64,000 nt of DNA from an uncultured Acidobacteriaceae bacterium (GTDB lineage Bacteria > Acidobacteriota > Terriglobia > Terriglobales > Acidobacteriaceae). The notes beneath the pieces were generated by a model. It made no database searches. It saw only the letters and a list, made by a program, of their open reading frames with translations, and was not told the DNA's origin. How positions within the stretch are numbered: the stretch's first letter is position 1; each line of letters begins with the position of its first letter. The stretch lies in the NCBI GenBank assembly GCA_903911925.1, contig CAIWFH010000042.1, positions 62,001 through 126,000 on the forward strand. The letters run 5' to 3'. A program made the position numbers and the translations under genes. Below are positions 9,333-17,948 of this stretch, in pieces.

Positions 9333-10259
9333 ATGCCTCTTCTGCGTTCCACGTTCATCGCTCTTTCTCACAATCGTCCTTTGCGCCACATGGCCGAGCG
9401 CTCCCGTATTGGTGTCCGCCTCAGTTCACGTTTTATCGCCGGCATGGAAATTGAGGATGCCCTGCGTGTGGCCGAAGCCCGCAACAACGAGGGCATGGCC
9501 GTCTCTCTCGACTCCCTGGGAGAGAGCGTTACTTCGGAAAACGAAGCTCACCAGGCAGCCGAGGTGTACCACCGTCTTCTCGACTCATTATCTGAGCGCA
9601 AGCTGAACGCCAACATCAGCGTCAAGCTCACCCAGATGGGATTGCTGCTGTCGCCGGAGCTGGCCGAGACCATCACCGAGAGCCTGGCGCAGCATGCCCG
9701 GTCGGTGAACAACTTCGTCCGCATCGACATGGAAGACTCCTCGCTGACCCAGGTAACGCTTGACATTGTGCGGCGCCTGCATGCGCGGGCCGACCTGCGC
9801 GGCGCCATCGGCACCGTGATTCAGGCTTACCTCTACCGCTCCCAGTCCGACGTCGAACAACTGGTGGCAGAGGGCGTCAGGATTCGGCTGTGCAAGGGAG
9901 CCTACAACGAGCCGGCCGACGTGGCTTTTCCGCGCAAAAATGACGTGGATTCCAATTTCATTCGCCTCAGCTGCATGCTTCTTGAAAGCCCCATCTACCA
10001 CGGACTGGCCACCCAGGACGAAAACATGATCGCCGAGGCCAAAAGCTTTGCCACGCAGCATGGAATCGAACCCAGCCGTTTCGAGTTCCAGATGCTCTAC
10101 GGCGTTCGGCGCGATCTGCAAAAGCAATTGATTCGCGAAGGCTATAACGTGCGCGTCTATGTTCCCTTCGGCCACGAATGGTACCCGTACTTCATGCGGC
10201 GGCTCGCGGAGCGTCCGGCAAACGTGATTTTTATCGCCAAGAATTTGTTGCGGCAATAG
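9333..10259 (+). CDS. Proline dehydrogenase (monofunctional)
   Basis: The 308-aa length is typical of one-domain FAD-dependent proline dehydrogenase, which oxidises proline to pyrroline-5-carboxylate and feeds electrons to quinone at the membrane. Seen motifs: NISVKLTQMGL, FVRIDMEDSSL, VIQAYLYRS, RIRLCKGAYNEP and, near the C-terminus, YVPFGHEWYPYFMRRLAERPAN, whose RRxxERP arginines bind substrate carboxylate. The start ATG at 9333 follows AAGGAAGACTC, a good ribosome binding site. No P5C dehydrogenase lies next to it. No signal peptide. Confidence 0.93.
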   Translation: MPLLRSTFIALSHNRPLRHMAERSRIGVRLSSRFIAGMEIEDALRVAEARNNEGMAVSLDSLGESVTSENEAHQAAEVYHRLLDSLSERKLNANISVKLTQMGLLLSPELAETITESLAQHARSVNNFVRIDMEDSSLTQVTLDIVRRLHARADLRGAIGTVIQAYLYRSQSDVEQLVAEGVRIRLCKGAYNEPADVAFPRKNDVDSNFIRLSCMLLESPIYHGLATQDENMIAEAKSFATQHGIEPSRFEFQMLYGVRRDLQKQLIREGYNVRVYVPFGHEWYPYFMRRLAERPANVIFIAKNLLRQ

Positions 10260-10273
10260 CTGGACAGGGGCTT

Positions 10274-10377
10274 CCCAGGTCTCAGGAGCGGGATCTGGGG
10301 CACCCGTCATACGCATTCAAGCGAATAGCGGAAAACAAATGCAGGTCCTTCGCCTCGCTCCGCTCCCTCAGGATGAC
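10274..10377. repeat. Composite intergenic repeats after proline dehydrogenase
   Basis: CCCAGGTC at 10274-10281 pairs with GATCTGGG at 10292-10299 (one G.U) and is followed by GCACCC, resembling the palindrome at 5282-5307. Bases 10341-10377 carry a second unit (AGGTCCTTCGCCTCGCTC, then CTCAGGATGAC) that I recognise as a kind of repeat common in acidobacterial spacers; that is recollection, not a search. No gene is evident between 10260 and 10415. Confidence 0.5.
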
Positions 10378-10415
10378 GCTTTCTTGTTGAATCAGCACCC
10401 AAGATCAATTGACCT

Positions 10416-11115
10416 TCAGGGCTTGGTTGCCTTCGCAAAGGTTACTTCATCCTTATAGACCTTTCTGCTCGCGGATCTGGTGGCGCACCGCCTCCGGGCC
10501 ATCGGCGAGCTCGAAATCCCGCTCGGCAGGGTACATCGTGTTCTCCACGGCTGGAGCAAATCCGTTCATGTCGCCGTGTCCCCCGGTGATGGAGATGGCC
10601 GGCCCGCTGGCCACCACGCGCGGGCCGGGTATAAAGCCCTCATCGGTGGTGCGCCGCAAATCAACCGCAAAGAAGGGCTGCGAGCCCACGTCCCTGACGC
10701 TGGTAAAACCGGCCTGCAGCGTCTTGTTGGCGTTTACCACTCCGGCAAACCCGCCCAGGAATGGGGTGTACTTCACATCGTTGATGGGATCGTATTTGTC
10801 AGCGCGCCCCTCCAGATGGGTGTGGCAGTCGATGAGCCCCGGCAGCACCCAGTCCTCAGATAAATCGATCACCGTGGCTCCCGCCGGTATGGCCACGTTG
10901 GCGGCTGAATCAACCTTGGTGATGCGTTCGCCCTCGACGACCAGTACCACGTTCTCGCGCAACTGATCGCTGGCGGCATCGAAGAGATGCCCAGCCTTGA
11001 CGAATACCGGAACCGAAGGCGAGGGAACAGCAGGCTGGGCAGACGCCGCTGAAGCAAGTACCAGCGCTGCCGTTGCTAAAACTGTAAAGCGAAGAAGAGA
11101 TGAGATGCGGACCAA
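10416..11115 (-). pseudogene. Internally deleted secreted amidohydrolase
   Basis: From 11115 the frame encodes a signal peptide (MVRISSLLRFTVLATAALVLASAASAQ), the usual N-terminal beta-sandwich strand, then DWVLPGLIDCHTHLEG with the H-x-H metal motif, up to VRHQIREQ near residue 217. It then stops after KGL. In the next frame, starting at the same place, the DNA reads KVYKDEVTFAKATKP-stop (to 10416), which looks like the expected C-terminal end of this family. About 200 codons with the rest of the metal site are therefore missing and the two ends are out of frame. Intact relatives are about 430 aa. A genomic deletion or a collapsed assembly could both explain it. Confidence 0.7.
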
Positions 11116-11262
11116 GGCGCACTCCTCGGAGGGAATTGTCAGTTCAATAGATTATAGGGATGGGGGAAGGACATCAAACCGAACCGCTCACCGGCGGCTG
11201 CTAGCCGTTGCGCTGAACTGCGAAGGATTGAGGTTGTACGGCCTGTACGCGGCCGGCTGCGG

Positions 11263-11490
11263 TCAGTCGACGTATTCCGGGTCGGAAACTCTGCGCTGAC
11301 CATACCGCTTTCTGAGGATAAAAGACTCCTTGCACTGCCGGCATTCCCATGGATAGTACCCAAAAGCGGAGAGGATGACCCTCTGCCGGAATCCAACCCG
11401 CGGTACGCGGCGCAAATAAGAACTACCGCACATTGGACAACACTTCACGCCGTTGATCATTACTGGTTTCAAAAAGCTTCTTTGCGACAC
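11263..11490 (-). CDS. Small zinc-ribbon-like protein, 75 aa
   Basis: The product has two Cys pairs, C18-P-M-C21 and C50-R-Q-C53, separated by 28 residues, as in a zinc ribbon. Between them is a basic, hydrophobic stretch (FRQRVILSAFGYYPW) and after them FILRKRYGQRR. It starts at a GTG preceded by GAGGTAGGCT; an in-frame ATG ten codons on is the alternative. It is alone between the amidohydrolase remnant and hemH. The target of the ribbon (nucleic acid or protein) cannot be told. Confidence 0.6.
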   Translation of the reverse strand: MSQRSFLKPVMINGVKCCPMCGSSYLRRVPRVGFRQRVILSAFGYYPWECRQCKESFILRKRYGQRRVSDPEYVD

Positions 11491-11747
11491 AGCCTACCTC
11501 AGCATCCATCCAAACCTAAAACGCAGGCGATGCAATCGTCTTTGCCTTTTGCTGGAAATGCCTTCTTTCCCTTTTCAATCCGGCCTGCTGGTGCTTTGCC
11601 CGGGCAGAACACTCAACTGATCGGCACAGCGAGACCTTCGATTCCCTGATTTCGCATTCAATCTGAAACCATTGTAATGAATTGTCGGCGCATGTCCCAA
11701 GCGCCCACCGGGTCAGGGTCAAAAAAACTTGGTGTACGAAGCCAAAG

Positions 11748-12713
11748 TCAGCCTTGAAGCCGCTTCAGCCCCTGAAGGGCCAGTTCCGCCACCGCCCGCG
11801 CCAGCGTATCGGAGCCATTCAGCGACTCCGGCCGCTCAAGCCGAATACCTAGTTTCAGCGCATAGCCGCGAAAAAGAATGTCCACGTCGTAGAGAATCTC
11901 CACGTGGTCGCAGAGAAAGCCGATCGGCTCCAGCACCAGATTCCTGATGCCGTCGGCCGCAAGTGCATCCAATGTCTGCTCCACCGTTGGCCCGATCCAC
12001 GGTCCGCCGCTGGCGCCCTGGCTCTGGAACGCAAAAAACCACCGCGGAATCTCCGGGACAAGAGCCGCGACCAAAGCGGCGGTGCATTTGGCGTCTTCGG
12101 CGTATGGGTCCGCCTCGCCGCCAGGCCATAGACGAGGCTCGGCCTGCTGACCGGCAGGCGGAGCCTGAATTGTGCGGCACGGCACGCTGTGAGCCGTAAA
12201 AAGCACCGGAACCGGCGCGCCAACCTCGCCGCTCAACTTGGCTAGTGCAGGACGCAGCCGCTCGGCAAATGCCTGGATCAGGAGCGGATGCTGCGCCCAG
12301 CCCAGGGTAAAGTCAATGCGCAGTCCCGCCGCTTCTGCCTCAACCGCGCGGCGATAGAGCCCGACGCTGGTGCGCGAGTTCTGCGGAGCCAGGCAGATGA
12401 CGGCGGCCTCTTCTACTCCATCTTCGCGCATGCGGCGAACCACGTCGGGAATATACGGCTTCCAATTGCGCATTCCCACGTAAACCTGGGCTGGATGACC
12501 GGAAAACGCCAATTCGGCTTGGACCAGTTGCGCCTGTTCAAGGGTGATTTCGGTCAGCGGACTGCTGCCAATCAGCGAGTAGCGGTGCTGAATCTCTTCA
12601 ACCACCGCCTGCGGAATCGGCCTGCCGCTGACCACATTGCGCAGGTACTCGGGAATCTGCTCTACCGTCTCGGGTGTGCCGTGCGCCAGAAGCAGTACGG
12701 CCTGTTTACCCAT
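11748..12713 (-). CDS. hemH: Ferrochelatase
   Basis: The enzyme inserts Fe2+ into the porphyrin in the last or near-last step of heme synthesis. The 321-aa product (start ATG at 12713, MGKQAVLLLAHGTPE) shows LIGSSPLTEIT, YVGMRNWKPYI, LFTAHSVP with the catalytic His and LEPIGFLCDHVEILYDVD with the conserved Glu. The start lies inside the last codons of hemE (overlap of eight bases), so hemE-hemH is one transcript with coupled translation. Classical and coproporphyrin chelatases cannot be told apart with certainty here. An upstream in-frame ATG at 12752 lies within hemE and is less likely. Confidence 0.92.
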   Translation of the reverse strand: MGKQAVLLLAHGTPETVEQIPEYLRNVVSGRPIPQAVVEEIQHRYSLIGSSPLTEITLEQAQLVQAELAFSGHPAQVYVGMRNWKPYIPDVVRRMREDGVEEAAVICLAPQNSRTSVGLYRRAVEAEAAGLRIDFTLGWAQHPLLIQAFAERLRPALAKLSGEVGAPVPVLFTAHSVPCRTIQAPPAGQQAEPRLWPGGEADPYAEDAKCTAALVAALVPEIPRWFFAFQSQGASGGPWIGPTVEQTLDALAADGIRNLVLEPIGFLCDHVEILYDVDILFRGYALKLGIRLERPESLNGSDTLARAVAELALQGLKRLQG

Positions 12714-13806
12714 TGGCCTGCTCCAGTCGAAACTCCTTAACCATGCGAACAACGGCCTGCACGCTTTCTACCGGCGTGCTGGGGACAATGCCGTGGCCGA
12801 GGTTGAAAATGTGCCCTGGCCGGCCGTTGGCCGCGCGCAAAATCTCTTTCACGCGCAACTCCAGCACTTCAGGCGGGGCGAAGAGAGTGATGGGGTCCAG
12901 GTTGCCTTGCACGGCGTGGCCGTGCCCAACGGCGCTCCACCCTTCATCGAGCGGCTGCCGCCAGTCCAGGCCGATCACCTCGGCGCCTGTTTTGGCCATT
13001 TCGCCCAGCAGGCCGGCGGTCTCAACGCCAAAATAAATGACGGGCACGCCCATCTGTTGAACCGCCCGGACCAGCCGCTGTGAGGCTTCAAAAGCGTAAT
13101 CGCGATAATCGGCCAGGCCCAGCGAACCCACCCAGCTGTCGAAGATCTGAATAACGTCGGCACCCGCCTGCACCTGCAAGCGGCAATACTGCGTGAGTAC
13201 AACGACAAGCTTGTCCAGCAGCAGGCGCCACGACAGCGTATCGCGATACATCATCTGCTTGGTGAAGATGTAATTCTTTGACCCACCGCCCTCGATCATG
13301 TAGCTGGCCAGCGTATAGGGTGCTCCGCAAAAGCCGATGATGCCCAGCCGGTCGCGGAAGTGGGCGGCCACCTTCTCAATCGCGCGGGCAACGTAAGCCA
13401 GATCGTCTGCCCGGTCGGTGCGCAAGGCGCGGACATCCTCCGCGGTGCGAACGGGGTGGTGCACAACCGGCCCCTCGCCGGCCTGGAACTCGAAGGGCAG
13501 GCCCATCGGCTCAAGCGGCAGCAGCAGGTCGGCAAAGATAATGGCCGCGTCCACGCCCAGCTTTTCGGCCGCGGTAATGGTCACCTCCGCGGCAATCTCG
13601 GGCTGCTTGCAGATTTCAACCAGCGTGTGGTGTTTGCGGACATCGCGATATTCCTGCATGTAGCGGCCGGCCTGGCGAAGAAACCAGACCGGCGTGCGGT
13701 CCACAGGGCGGCGCAGGCAGGCGCGGACAAAACGGCTGCCATCGAGAATGGTGTCGGGAACGGCCTCGGGGATGCCGGAGGGGGAATTGGGCTTGGCTAG
13801 ATCCAT
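12706..13806 (-). CDS. hemE: Uroporphyrinogen decarboxylase
   Basis: Converts uroporphyrinogen III to coproporphyrinogen III in the cytoplasm. The 366-aa product has RTPVWFLRQAGRYMQEYR (the hallmark substrate-binding arginines), the ILFADLLLP-type strand as IIFADLLLPLEPMG, GFCGAPYTLASYMIEGG and HGIVPSTPVESVQAVV near the end. It is clearly a true HemE and differs from the UroD-family methyltransferase at 56978, which lacks the RQAGRYM motif. It is the first gene of the hemE-hemH operon. The start ATG at 13806 gives an N-terminal extension of about 25 residues before the core. Confidence 0.95.
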   Translation of the reverse strand: MDLAKPNSPSGIPEAVPDTILDGSRFVRACLRRPVDRTPVWFLRQAGRYMQEYRDVRKHHTLVEICKQPEIAAEVTITAAEKLGVDAAIIFADLLLPLEPMGLPFEFQAGEGPVVHHPVRTAEDVRALRTDRADDLAYVARAIEKVAAHFRDRLGIIGFCGAPYTLASYMIEGGGSKNYIFTKQMMYRDTLSWRLLLDKLVVVLTQYCRLQVQAGADVIQIFDSWVGSLGLADYRDYAFEASQRLVRAVQQMGVPVIYFGVETAGLLGEMAKTGAEVIGLDWRQPLDEGWSAVGHGHAVQGNLDPITLFAPPEVLELRVKEILRAANGRPGHIFNLGHGIVPSTPVESVQAVVRMVKEFRLEQANG

Positions 13807-14165
13807 ATAGAGTTGATTTTAACGGGCAGCGGGCGACTGAGGCTTGCGGTTACGCAGAAATGAGCCTGCTGCGAAATCCTGTCGTGGCTTTGTGCTTTCC
13901 TGCGCCAGTCTGCGTCCGTCATTTCCAGCACAACCGTGCCGTCGTCGCCGATCCGCGGTCGATGAAACACGTTTCACCCCTCAGACCTGCCAACTTGCCA
14001 ACTCGCCAAGGCACGCAAAGCGCGCGCCAACTTGCTAAAAAATGTCCGGATTTCCAAACCTGGGAAACCTCCGAACAGAGTTGAAAGAGAAGCTGCGTCA
14101 AGCCTCGTTCCGGTCATCATAACCGTATCTCCTTCAACATCAACGTCTTACGCGCGAAGACTGAT
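13807..14165. other. Intergenic region, no gene recognised
   Basis: This stretch holds the hemE promoter region. Short frames on both strands have no recognisable product. The first part is GC-rich, with repeated AACTTGCCAACTCGCC-like words near 13990. Nothing structural stands out before the repeat element that starts at 14166. Confidence 0.5.
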
Positions 14166-14420
14166 TGCCGATTATCTCTCTTGAAAGCGTAACTTGTCCT
14201 TGAGTGCTGTGTCTTCTGCGAAGGCGCGTGGCGTCGCCCCCGCTCCATGGCGCGCAACGGTCCGCTTAAGTTGTCTTTTTTCAGTAATTTAGCTTCAAGA
14301 TTACTGAAAACAATCCGCTTACAGTAGAACACCGCCGCCAGCTCATTGAAAACAGCCATTTTGCTCCAAACACACCACGTGGGGGTGGTAGGACCCTCTC
14401 ACCCCCAAAGAAGGGATTAT
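14166..14420 (+). repeat. Leader-like repeat element, copy A
   Basis: Aligns with 21955-22212 over its length. Shared blocks: TGCCGATTAT.TCTCTTGAAAGCG at the left end, GTCCGC.TAAGTT, a hairpin, CTTACAG, and CCAAACACACCACGTGG, ending AAGGGATT. The hairpin here is CAGTAAT ... ATTACTG flanked by T and A runs; in copy B the arms are CAGGA ... TCCTG, so both arms changed together. The element ends at the start of the Cys/His-rich gene at 14421, with the ribosome binding site AAGAAGG inside it. Reverse-strand frames through both copies give partly similar peptides, but I take the element as non-coding. Confidence 0.65.
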
Positions 14421-14714
14421 ATGTACAACGAATGTCGTCAAATCATGCCAAGCGGACTCCATTGCCAATCTCCCGCCATGCGCGGCAGTTCTTTCTGTTA
14501 CTTTCACGCCCGCAACCAGCGCCCTGCAGGGCAGCGCGAGGACCGCATTGAAATGCCCGCACTGCTCGACAGCAAAGGCACTCAGGTCGTCGTGCACCGA
14601 ACCCTTGAAGCTCTTGCCGCCGGACGCATCAGTACCCGCCGCGCCGCCGTCCTCCTTTACGGGATTCAGATCTCCACCGGCCAGAAGTCGAAGACCCCGA
14701 TCCTGGAACCCTAG
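14421..14714 (+). CDS. Small Cys/His-motif protein, 97 aa
   Basis: The product starts MYNECRQIMPSGLHCQSPA and continues to SFCYFHARNQR: three Cys and one His spaced C5, C15, C26, H29 look like a single metal-binding knuckle. The rest is polar, with ALAAGRISTRRAAVLLYGIQ near the C-terminus resembling a short helical hairpin. The start at 14421 is fixed by AAGAAGGGATTAT just upstream. I recall similar proteins as a paralogous family in acidobacteria, but cannot confirm this. The upstream repeat element is also found at 21955 without this gene. Function unknown. Confidence 0.65.
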   Translation: MYNECRQIMPSGLHCQSPAMRGSSFCYFHARNQRPAGQREDRIEMPALLDSKGTQVVVHRTLEALAAGRISTRRAAVLLYGIQISTGQKSKTPILEP

Positions 14715-14741
14715 TCGCCGGAACCGGATTTTGCCTCCAGA

Positions 14742-14772
14742 CAAAAAACGGCCCCCGTCATTAACGGGGGCC
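14742..14772 (-). terminator. Rho-independent terminator of the OmpA-like gene
   Basis: Read on the minus strand: GGCCCCCGT, five-base loop, ACGGGGGCC, then GTTTTTTG. This perfect 9-bp GC-rich stem with a T run lies about 100 bases past the OmpA-like stop at 14875. Confidence 0.85.
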
Positions 14773-14874
14773 AAGTTGCCTTGGTTCTCTCGCGTTACGA
14801 GAGCTTTTTTGGCGGCCAAGCGGCTGGGGAGCCGCCGGCGCGGAAATGAGCCTCGGGGGAGGAGCTGCTCGGCA

Positions 14875-15780
14875 TTACGGCCGCTCCGCACCAGTCAGGG
14901 AAGCGTCGCTATGGGGTGGCACGGCTCCCTGGGCCGCCAAACTGTTTTCCATCAACCGGATATGCACGATCCTGGTCCTGATCGGCTTGTTGCTTTCATC
15001 GCCCGAGGAGGAGGAGTTTGAGGCCACCTGGGCATTGCCCAGCGCCACGGCGTGCAACCGGAAGACGGGAATCTGGTGTTCAACAACAAGGTAGCGCTTC
15101 ACCGCGTCTGTCAGCCGGCCTGAACTCTGAATGCCGACCGGCCCTGCGCCGGGAGAGTGCCCCTCGATTTCAACGATGTAACCCTGGCGGGCGATCAGGC
15201 CTGAAGCCAGATCGTCCAACTGCTTGCGGGCCGACGGCGTCAGAACCGGCTGGGTCCCGCGAAACACCACGTCCATTTCGGTCACCGGCTTGTATTGATC
15301 CAAACCGTTCACGGTGGTGTTCAACTGGTCAACATGCCCGGCTGCCTGCTGCGCGGTTCCATTGGCCTTCTGGGCCTGGTCGCCGGCGGCTGAAGCAGTC
15401 TGGTTGGCGGCCTCTGCGGCACTCTGCGCCTGGTGAATGCCTGCCTGGGCGCGGCTGTCCACATCCTGGATGTCACGCGCATTCTTGGCGTTTACTTCAT
15501 CCAGCTCCGTAAGCCGGTCCTTGATAGGATCGATCCGCTTGTCTACCCATTTCTTGTGGGCAAACACGTTGACTCGCCCCCAGAACCCCTCCTTCGACGC
15601 ATTATTCAACTGCGGCGCGGGGGAGGCCGGCTGCTGTTGGGCCGCTGAGGGAGGGGTGTTCTGGGGCTCCCCTGACGGCTGGCTTTGCAGAGCCACCGCA
15701 GGGATTGCAATCGCAGTCGCCAGAAACAATAGAGCCGTCCGGCTGGGGCACAAAATCCGTGTTGCAGCTTCGGTTTTCAT
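14875..15780 (-). CDS. OmpA-family envelope protein
   Basis: The 301-aa product (start ATG at 15780) has a signal peptide ending near ALQSQ, a Pro/Gln/Ala-rich linker (residues ~30-60), a segment around ~90-165 rich in Ala/Gln with heptad character (QAQSAAEAANQTASAAGDQA) that suggests a coiled coil, and a C-terminal OmpA-like domain from ~185 (VVFRGTQPVLTPSARKQL, VEIEGHSPGAGP, AVKRYLVV). The domain normally binds peptidoglycan. Instead of an N-terminal barrel it has a coiled stalk, so it probably spans the periplasm. An in-frame ATG four codons upstream is possible. It ends at a strong terminator. Confidence 0.82.
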   Translation of the reverse strand: MKTEAATRILCPSRTALLFLATAIAIPAVALQSQPSGEPQNTPPSAAQQQPASPAPQLNNASKEGFWGRVNVFAHKKWVDKRIDPIKDRLTELDEVNAKNARDIQDVDSRAQAGIHQAQSAAEAANQTASAAGDQAQKANGTAQQAAGHVDQLNTTVNGLDQYKPVTEMDVVFRGTQPVLTPSARKQLDDLASGLIARQGYIVEIEGHSPGAGPVGIQSSGRLTDAVKRYLVVEHQIPVFRLHAVALGNAQVASNSSSSGDESNKPIRTRIVHIRLMENSLAAQGAVPPHSDASLTGAERP

Positions 15781-16027
15781 TTGGTCTACCACCTCATGAA
15801 TCGTTCTCCGCGACGCATTGCGGGATGAGCCGAATTGTCTGCTCGCTGTTCAATAGAGCAATGCGCATGCCAAAGCTCAGCTCATGCCGCCGAAATGCGC
15901 ATTGTGTTTTAGTTTGTTTGCTTTGGAGGATGCTGAGACAACAACGATAGCCGGCCGCGCCCAGGGCCGGGCCGCGCGGCGCGTAAGTTATTCGAGGTCC
16001 ATGTAATTTCTACCGGGTAAAGCCGAG

Positions 16028-16564
16028 CTACTTTGAATCGACGCGGATCACGCGGAGTTCAGGATAAGCGCCATTCCAGTCGGGTGAGACCGCGTCGAAA
16101 ATGAAGCGGAAGTCGTGCTCGTCACCCGGCTTGAGAGGCGCCGCCGAGACCGATTCGAGATCGACATAAGGCTCGCGAATGCGGATCAGTTTGAGCTGCT
16201 GGGTTTCATTCTGCGCAACCTCGTGGGCCGCATCGCGGAAAAGCACCTGCACGGCGACGCCGGTTACAGTTCGCGGACCCTGGTTGGCAATATGCCCATC
16301 GAGATAGGTAACCTTGCCGCCGGCAAGGTTGGCTGACTCGCTCATAACCAGGCCCGTAATCGGCAGGCTGGCCGCATAGGGGGCGGTGGCCGCCGAGATC
16401 GGCGTCACTTCCGCCGCGGGCTTGCGCTGTTCAAGGACCAGCACCATGACCGCCGCGATTAACAGGACCACCGCGGCCGCAATCACCAAGGGGAGCCAGT
16501 TGCGTTCCCCCGTGTCGGCGGATGAGACAAGTTGCTGGTCACTTTGAAGATCGGGGTTGGTCAT
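16028..16564 (-). CDS. DUF2393-type single-pass membrane protein
   Basis: The 178-aa product has a short polar N-terminus, one transmembrane helix (residues ~24-45, WLPLVIAAAVVLLIAAVMVLVL) and an Ig-like extracytoplasmic part with VTYLDGHIANQGPRTVTGVAVQVLFRDA and GDEHDFRFIFDAV. This pattern matches the DUF2393 / FxLYD-like domain, which describes non-catalytic membrane proteins of unknown role. The start ATG at 16564 is preceded by AGGAGAGCACG, a good ribosome binding site. It is transcribed alone. Confidence 0.75.
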   Translation of the reverse strand: MTNPDLQSDQQLVSSADTGERNWLPLVIAAAVVLLIAAVMVLVLEQRKPAAEVTPISAATAPYAASLPITGLVMSESANLAGGKVTYLDGHIANQGPRTVTGVAVQVLFRDAAHEVAQNETQQLKLIRIREPYVDLESVSAAPLKPGDEHDFRFIFDAVSPDWNGAYPELRVIRVDSK

Positions 16565-16829
16565 CGTGCTCTCCTGCGGTGGCGTTCACCTGCGAAATTT
16601 TACACCTGTTACCGAAGGAATAGTCGCGGATACCCCGTTCTGGTTATTGAGGCGATGATTTGTCGCCGTTTGCCGATATGACTGTTGGGACGAGCATTTT
16701 GTTCAGATCTACATCTCTTGATTGAAATACGCGGCCAGTCATGAGCGTCTAATGATTCAGGGAGCAAAAGGAACCGGCCCACCATCGATTTCGTAACACA
16801 GCCGAAAGGCAGAGAAAGGCAGCCCGACG

Positions 16830-16979
16830 ATGCAGCCCTCCCCCAGTTCCGCATCCCCTTCACTGCCAGCCGACTCCATCCCCTTCGCCCCGGCAGCACA
16901 TTCGGCCGAAGACAGGATGTACCAGGCCATGACCATTGCCGCCATCCTCACCCTTCTGGCAAGCCTTTGGGTGTTTTGA
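16830..16979 (+). CDS. Very small tail-anchored membrane protein, 49 aa
   Basis: The frame reads MQPSPSSASPSLPADSIPF, then AEDRMYQAMTIAAILTLLASLWVF-stop in overlapping pieces: a Pro/Ser-rich start, an acidic-basic junction (EDRMYQ) and one C-terminal helix of ~16 hydrophobic residues ending at the stop. AGAGAAAGG lies about ten bases before the ATG. The layout is that of a tail-anchored small protein. I recall similar C-termini in other acidobacteria, but that needs a search. It converges on the DnaC-like gene. Function unknown. Confidence 0.5.
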   Translation: MQPSPSSASPSLPADSIPFAPAAHSAEDRMYQAMTIAAILTLLASLWVF

Positions 16980-17021
16980 AAACCCTCAACTGAGGATGGG
17001 TCCGGCCCCGCCGGTTACCCG

Positions 17022-17789
17022 TCAGCCGAAGGTCGCCCTCTTCACCGACTGGCGGAAGTCTTTCCCGGTCATCTCAACCAGGACGCACATCTCAGAAAGG
17101 CGGGAGCGCATGCGGTCGCCGATGCGGTCGCCAAGCGTGTCCTCGCTCCTGGCAGCCTTGCTCCCTTTCTCGTCGGTTCTGAAGCCGGTGCCGGCCGGCA
17201 GGTCAAGGTAGTTGGTGGTAATAATCGTCGTCTGCTTGTCGTTGTAGCGGGTATTGAGAATCAGTGCAACCGTGTCCCAAACCCACTCATTGGGCTTTTG
17301 CGCGCCCAGGTCGTCCAGCACCAGCACCTCGGCCGCAAACACCGGCTTCAGCAACTCCAGTTCCGTGGTCTGCACCTGCGGGTTGTAGCTGTTTTGAATG
17401 CTCTTGAGCAGTTCGCGATAGTCACAGAACAGGCCCTTTACGCCTCGCTCCTGCACCAGCCGGCGAAGAACGCCAACGGCGAGGTGGGTCTTGCCCACGC
17501 CGATGGATCCGGCAAAAAGCAGGCCCTTGCCGGCCGTATCCACCGGGTAGGCCTCAACAAATTTTCTGGCCGTCAGGTGCGCCCGGCCCAGCGAAGCGTC
17601 TGCTCCGCGAAATGCGGTCTCGTAGCCGTCCAGCGTGTAATGCCGGTAGCGTTCGGGAATGTGCGCGGCAGCCAGGCGGCGCTGTTCGCGCTCCATCTGC
17701 TGGCACTCGCATCCGCGCGAGACCCAAAGGCCTTCAGGGTTAACCACACGCACCAGGCCGATTCCACCGCAGATGGGGCACTCGCTCAT
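17022..17789 (-). CDS. DnaC/IstB-like AAA+ ATPase with N-terminal zinc motif
   Basis: The 255-aa product has four N-terminal cysteines (C4, C7, C27, C29) followed by a helical linker, then an AAA+ core: Walker A FAGSIGVGKTHLAV, Walker B EVLVLDDLGAQK, sensor TTIITTNYLDLP and an arginine-rich end (DRIGDRMRSRLSEM). This is the layout of DnaC/DnaI helicase loaders, which also have an N-terminal zinc module. IstB transposition helpers are similar, but no IstA transposase is near and the zinc motif favours a replication loader. It is transcribed alone. Confidence 0.83.
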   Translation of the reverse strand: MSECPICGGIGLVRVVNPEGLWVSRGCECQQMEREQRRLAAAHIPERYRHYTLDGYETAFRGADASLGRAHLTARKFVEAYPVDTAGKGLLFAGSIGVGKTHLAVGVLRRLVQERGVKGLFCDYRELLKSIQNSYNPQVQTTELELLKPVFAAEVLVLDDLGAQKPNEWVWDTVALILNTRYNDKQTTIITTNYLDLPAGTGFRTDEKGSKAARSEDTLGDRIGDRMRSRLSEMCVLVEMTGKDFRQSVKRATFG

Positions 17790-17948
17790 ATGTCTCCAAG
17801 CCTAGCGCATGGGGCGGCCGCGCCGAGCGGTGGACGTCCGGTGACCGAATGTGGAAAAGCCTTGGCCAGCCTGCGGCAAGGTTGCCTACAATCGGAACCG
17901 GGTGCGGGCGATAGGTTTCACGCCCGCCAACCAAATGGAGACTTCCCG

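Noticed and set aside
14117..14359. Reverse-strand frame through repeat copy A, with a partly similar peptide in copy B
   Set aside because: The similarity follows directly from DNA similarity, the hairpin arms covary, and neither peptide has a recognised fold or ribosome binding site. It is kept as a non-coding element.
17022..17789. IstB transposition helper, implying an insertion sequence
   Set aside because: There is no IstA partner or terminal inverted repeat, and the N-terminal four-Cys motif fits a DnaC/DnaI loader.
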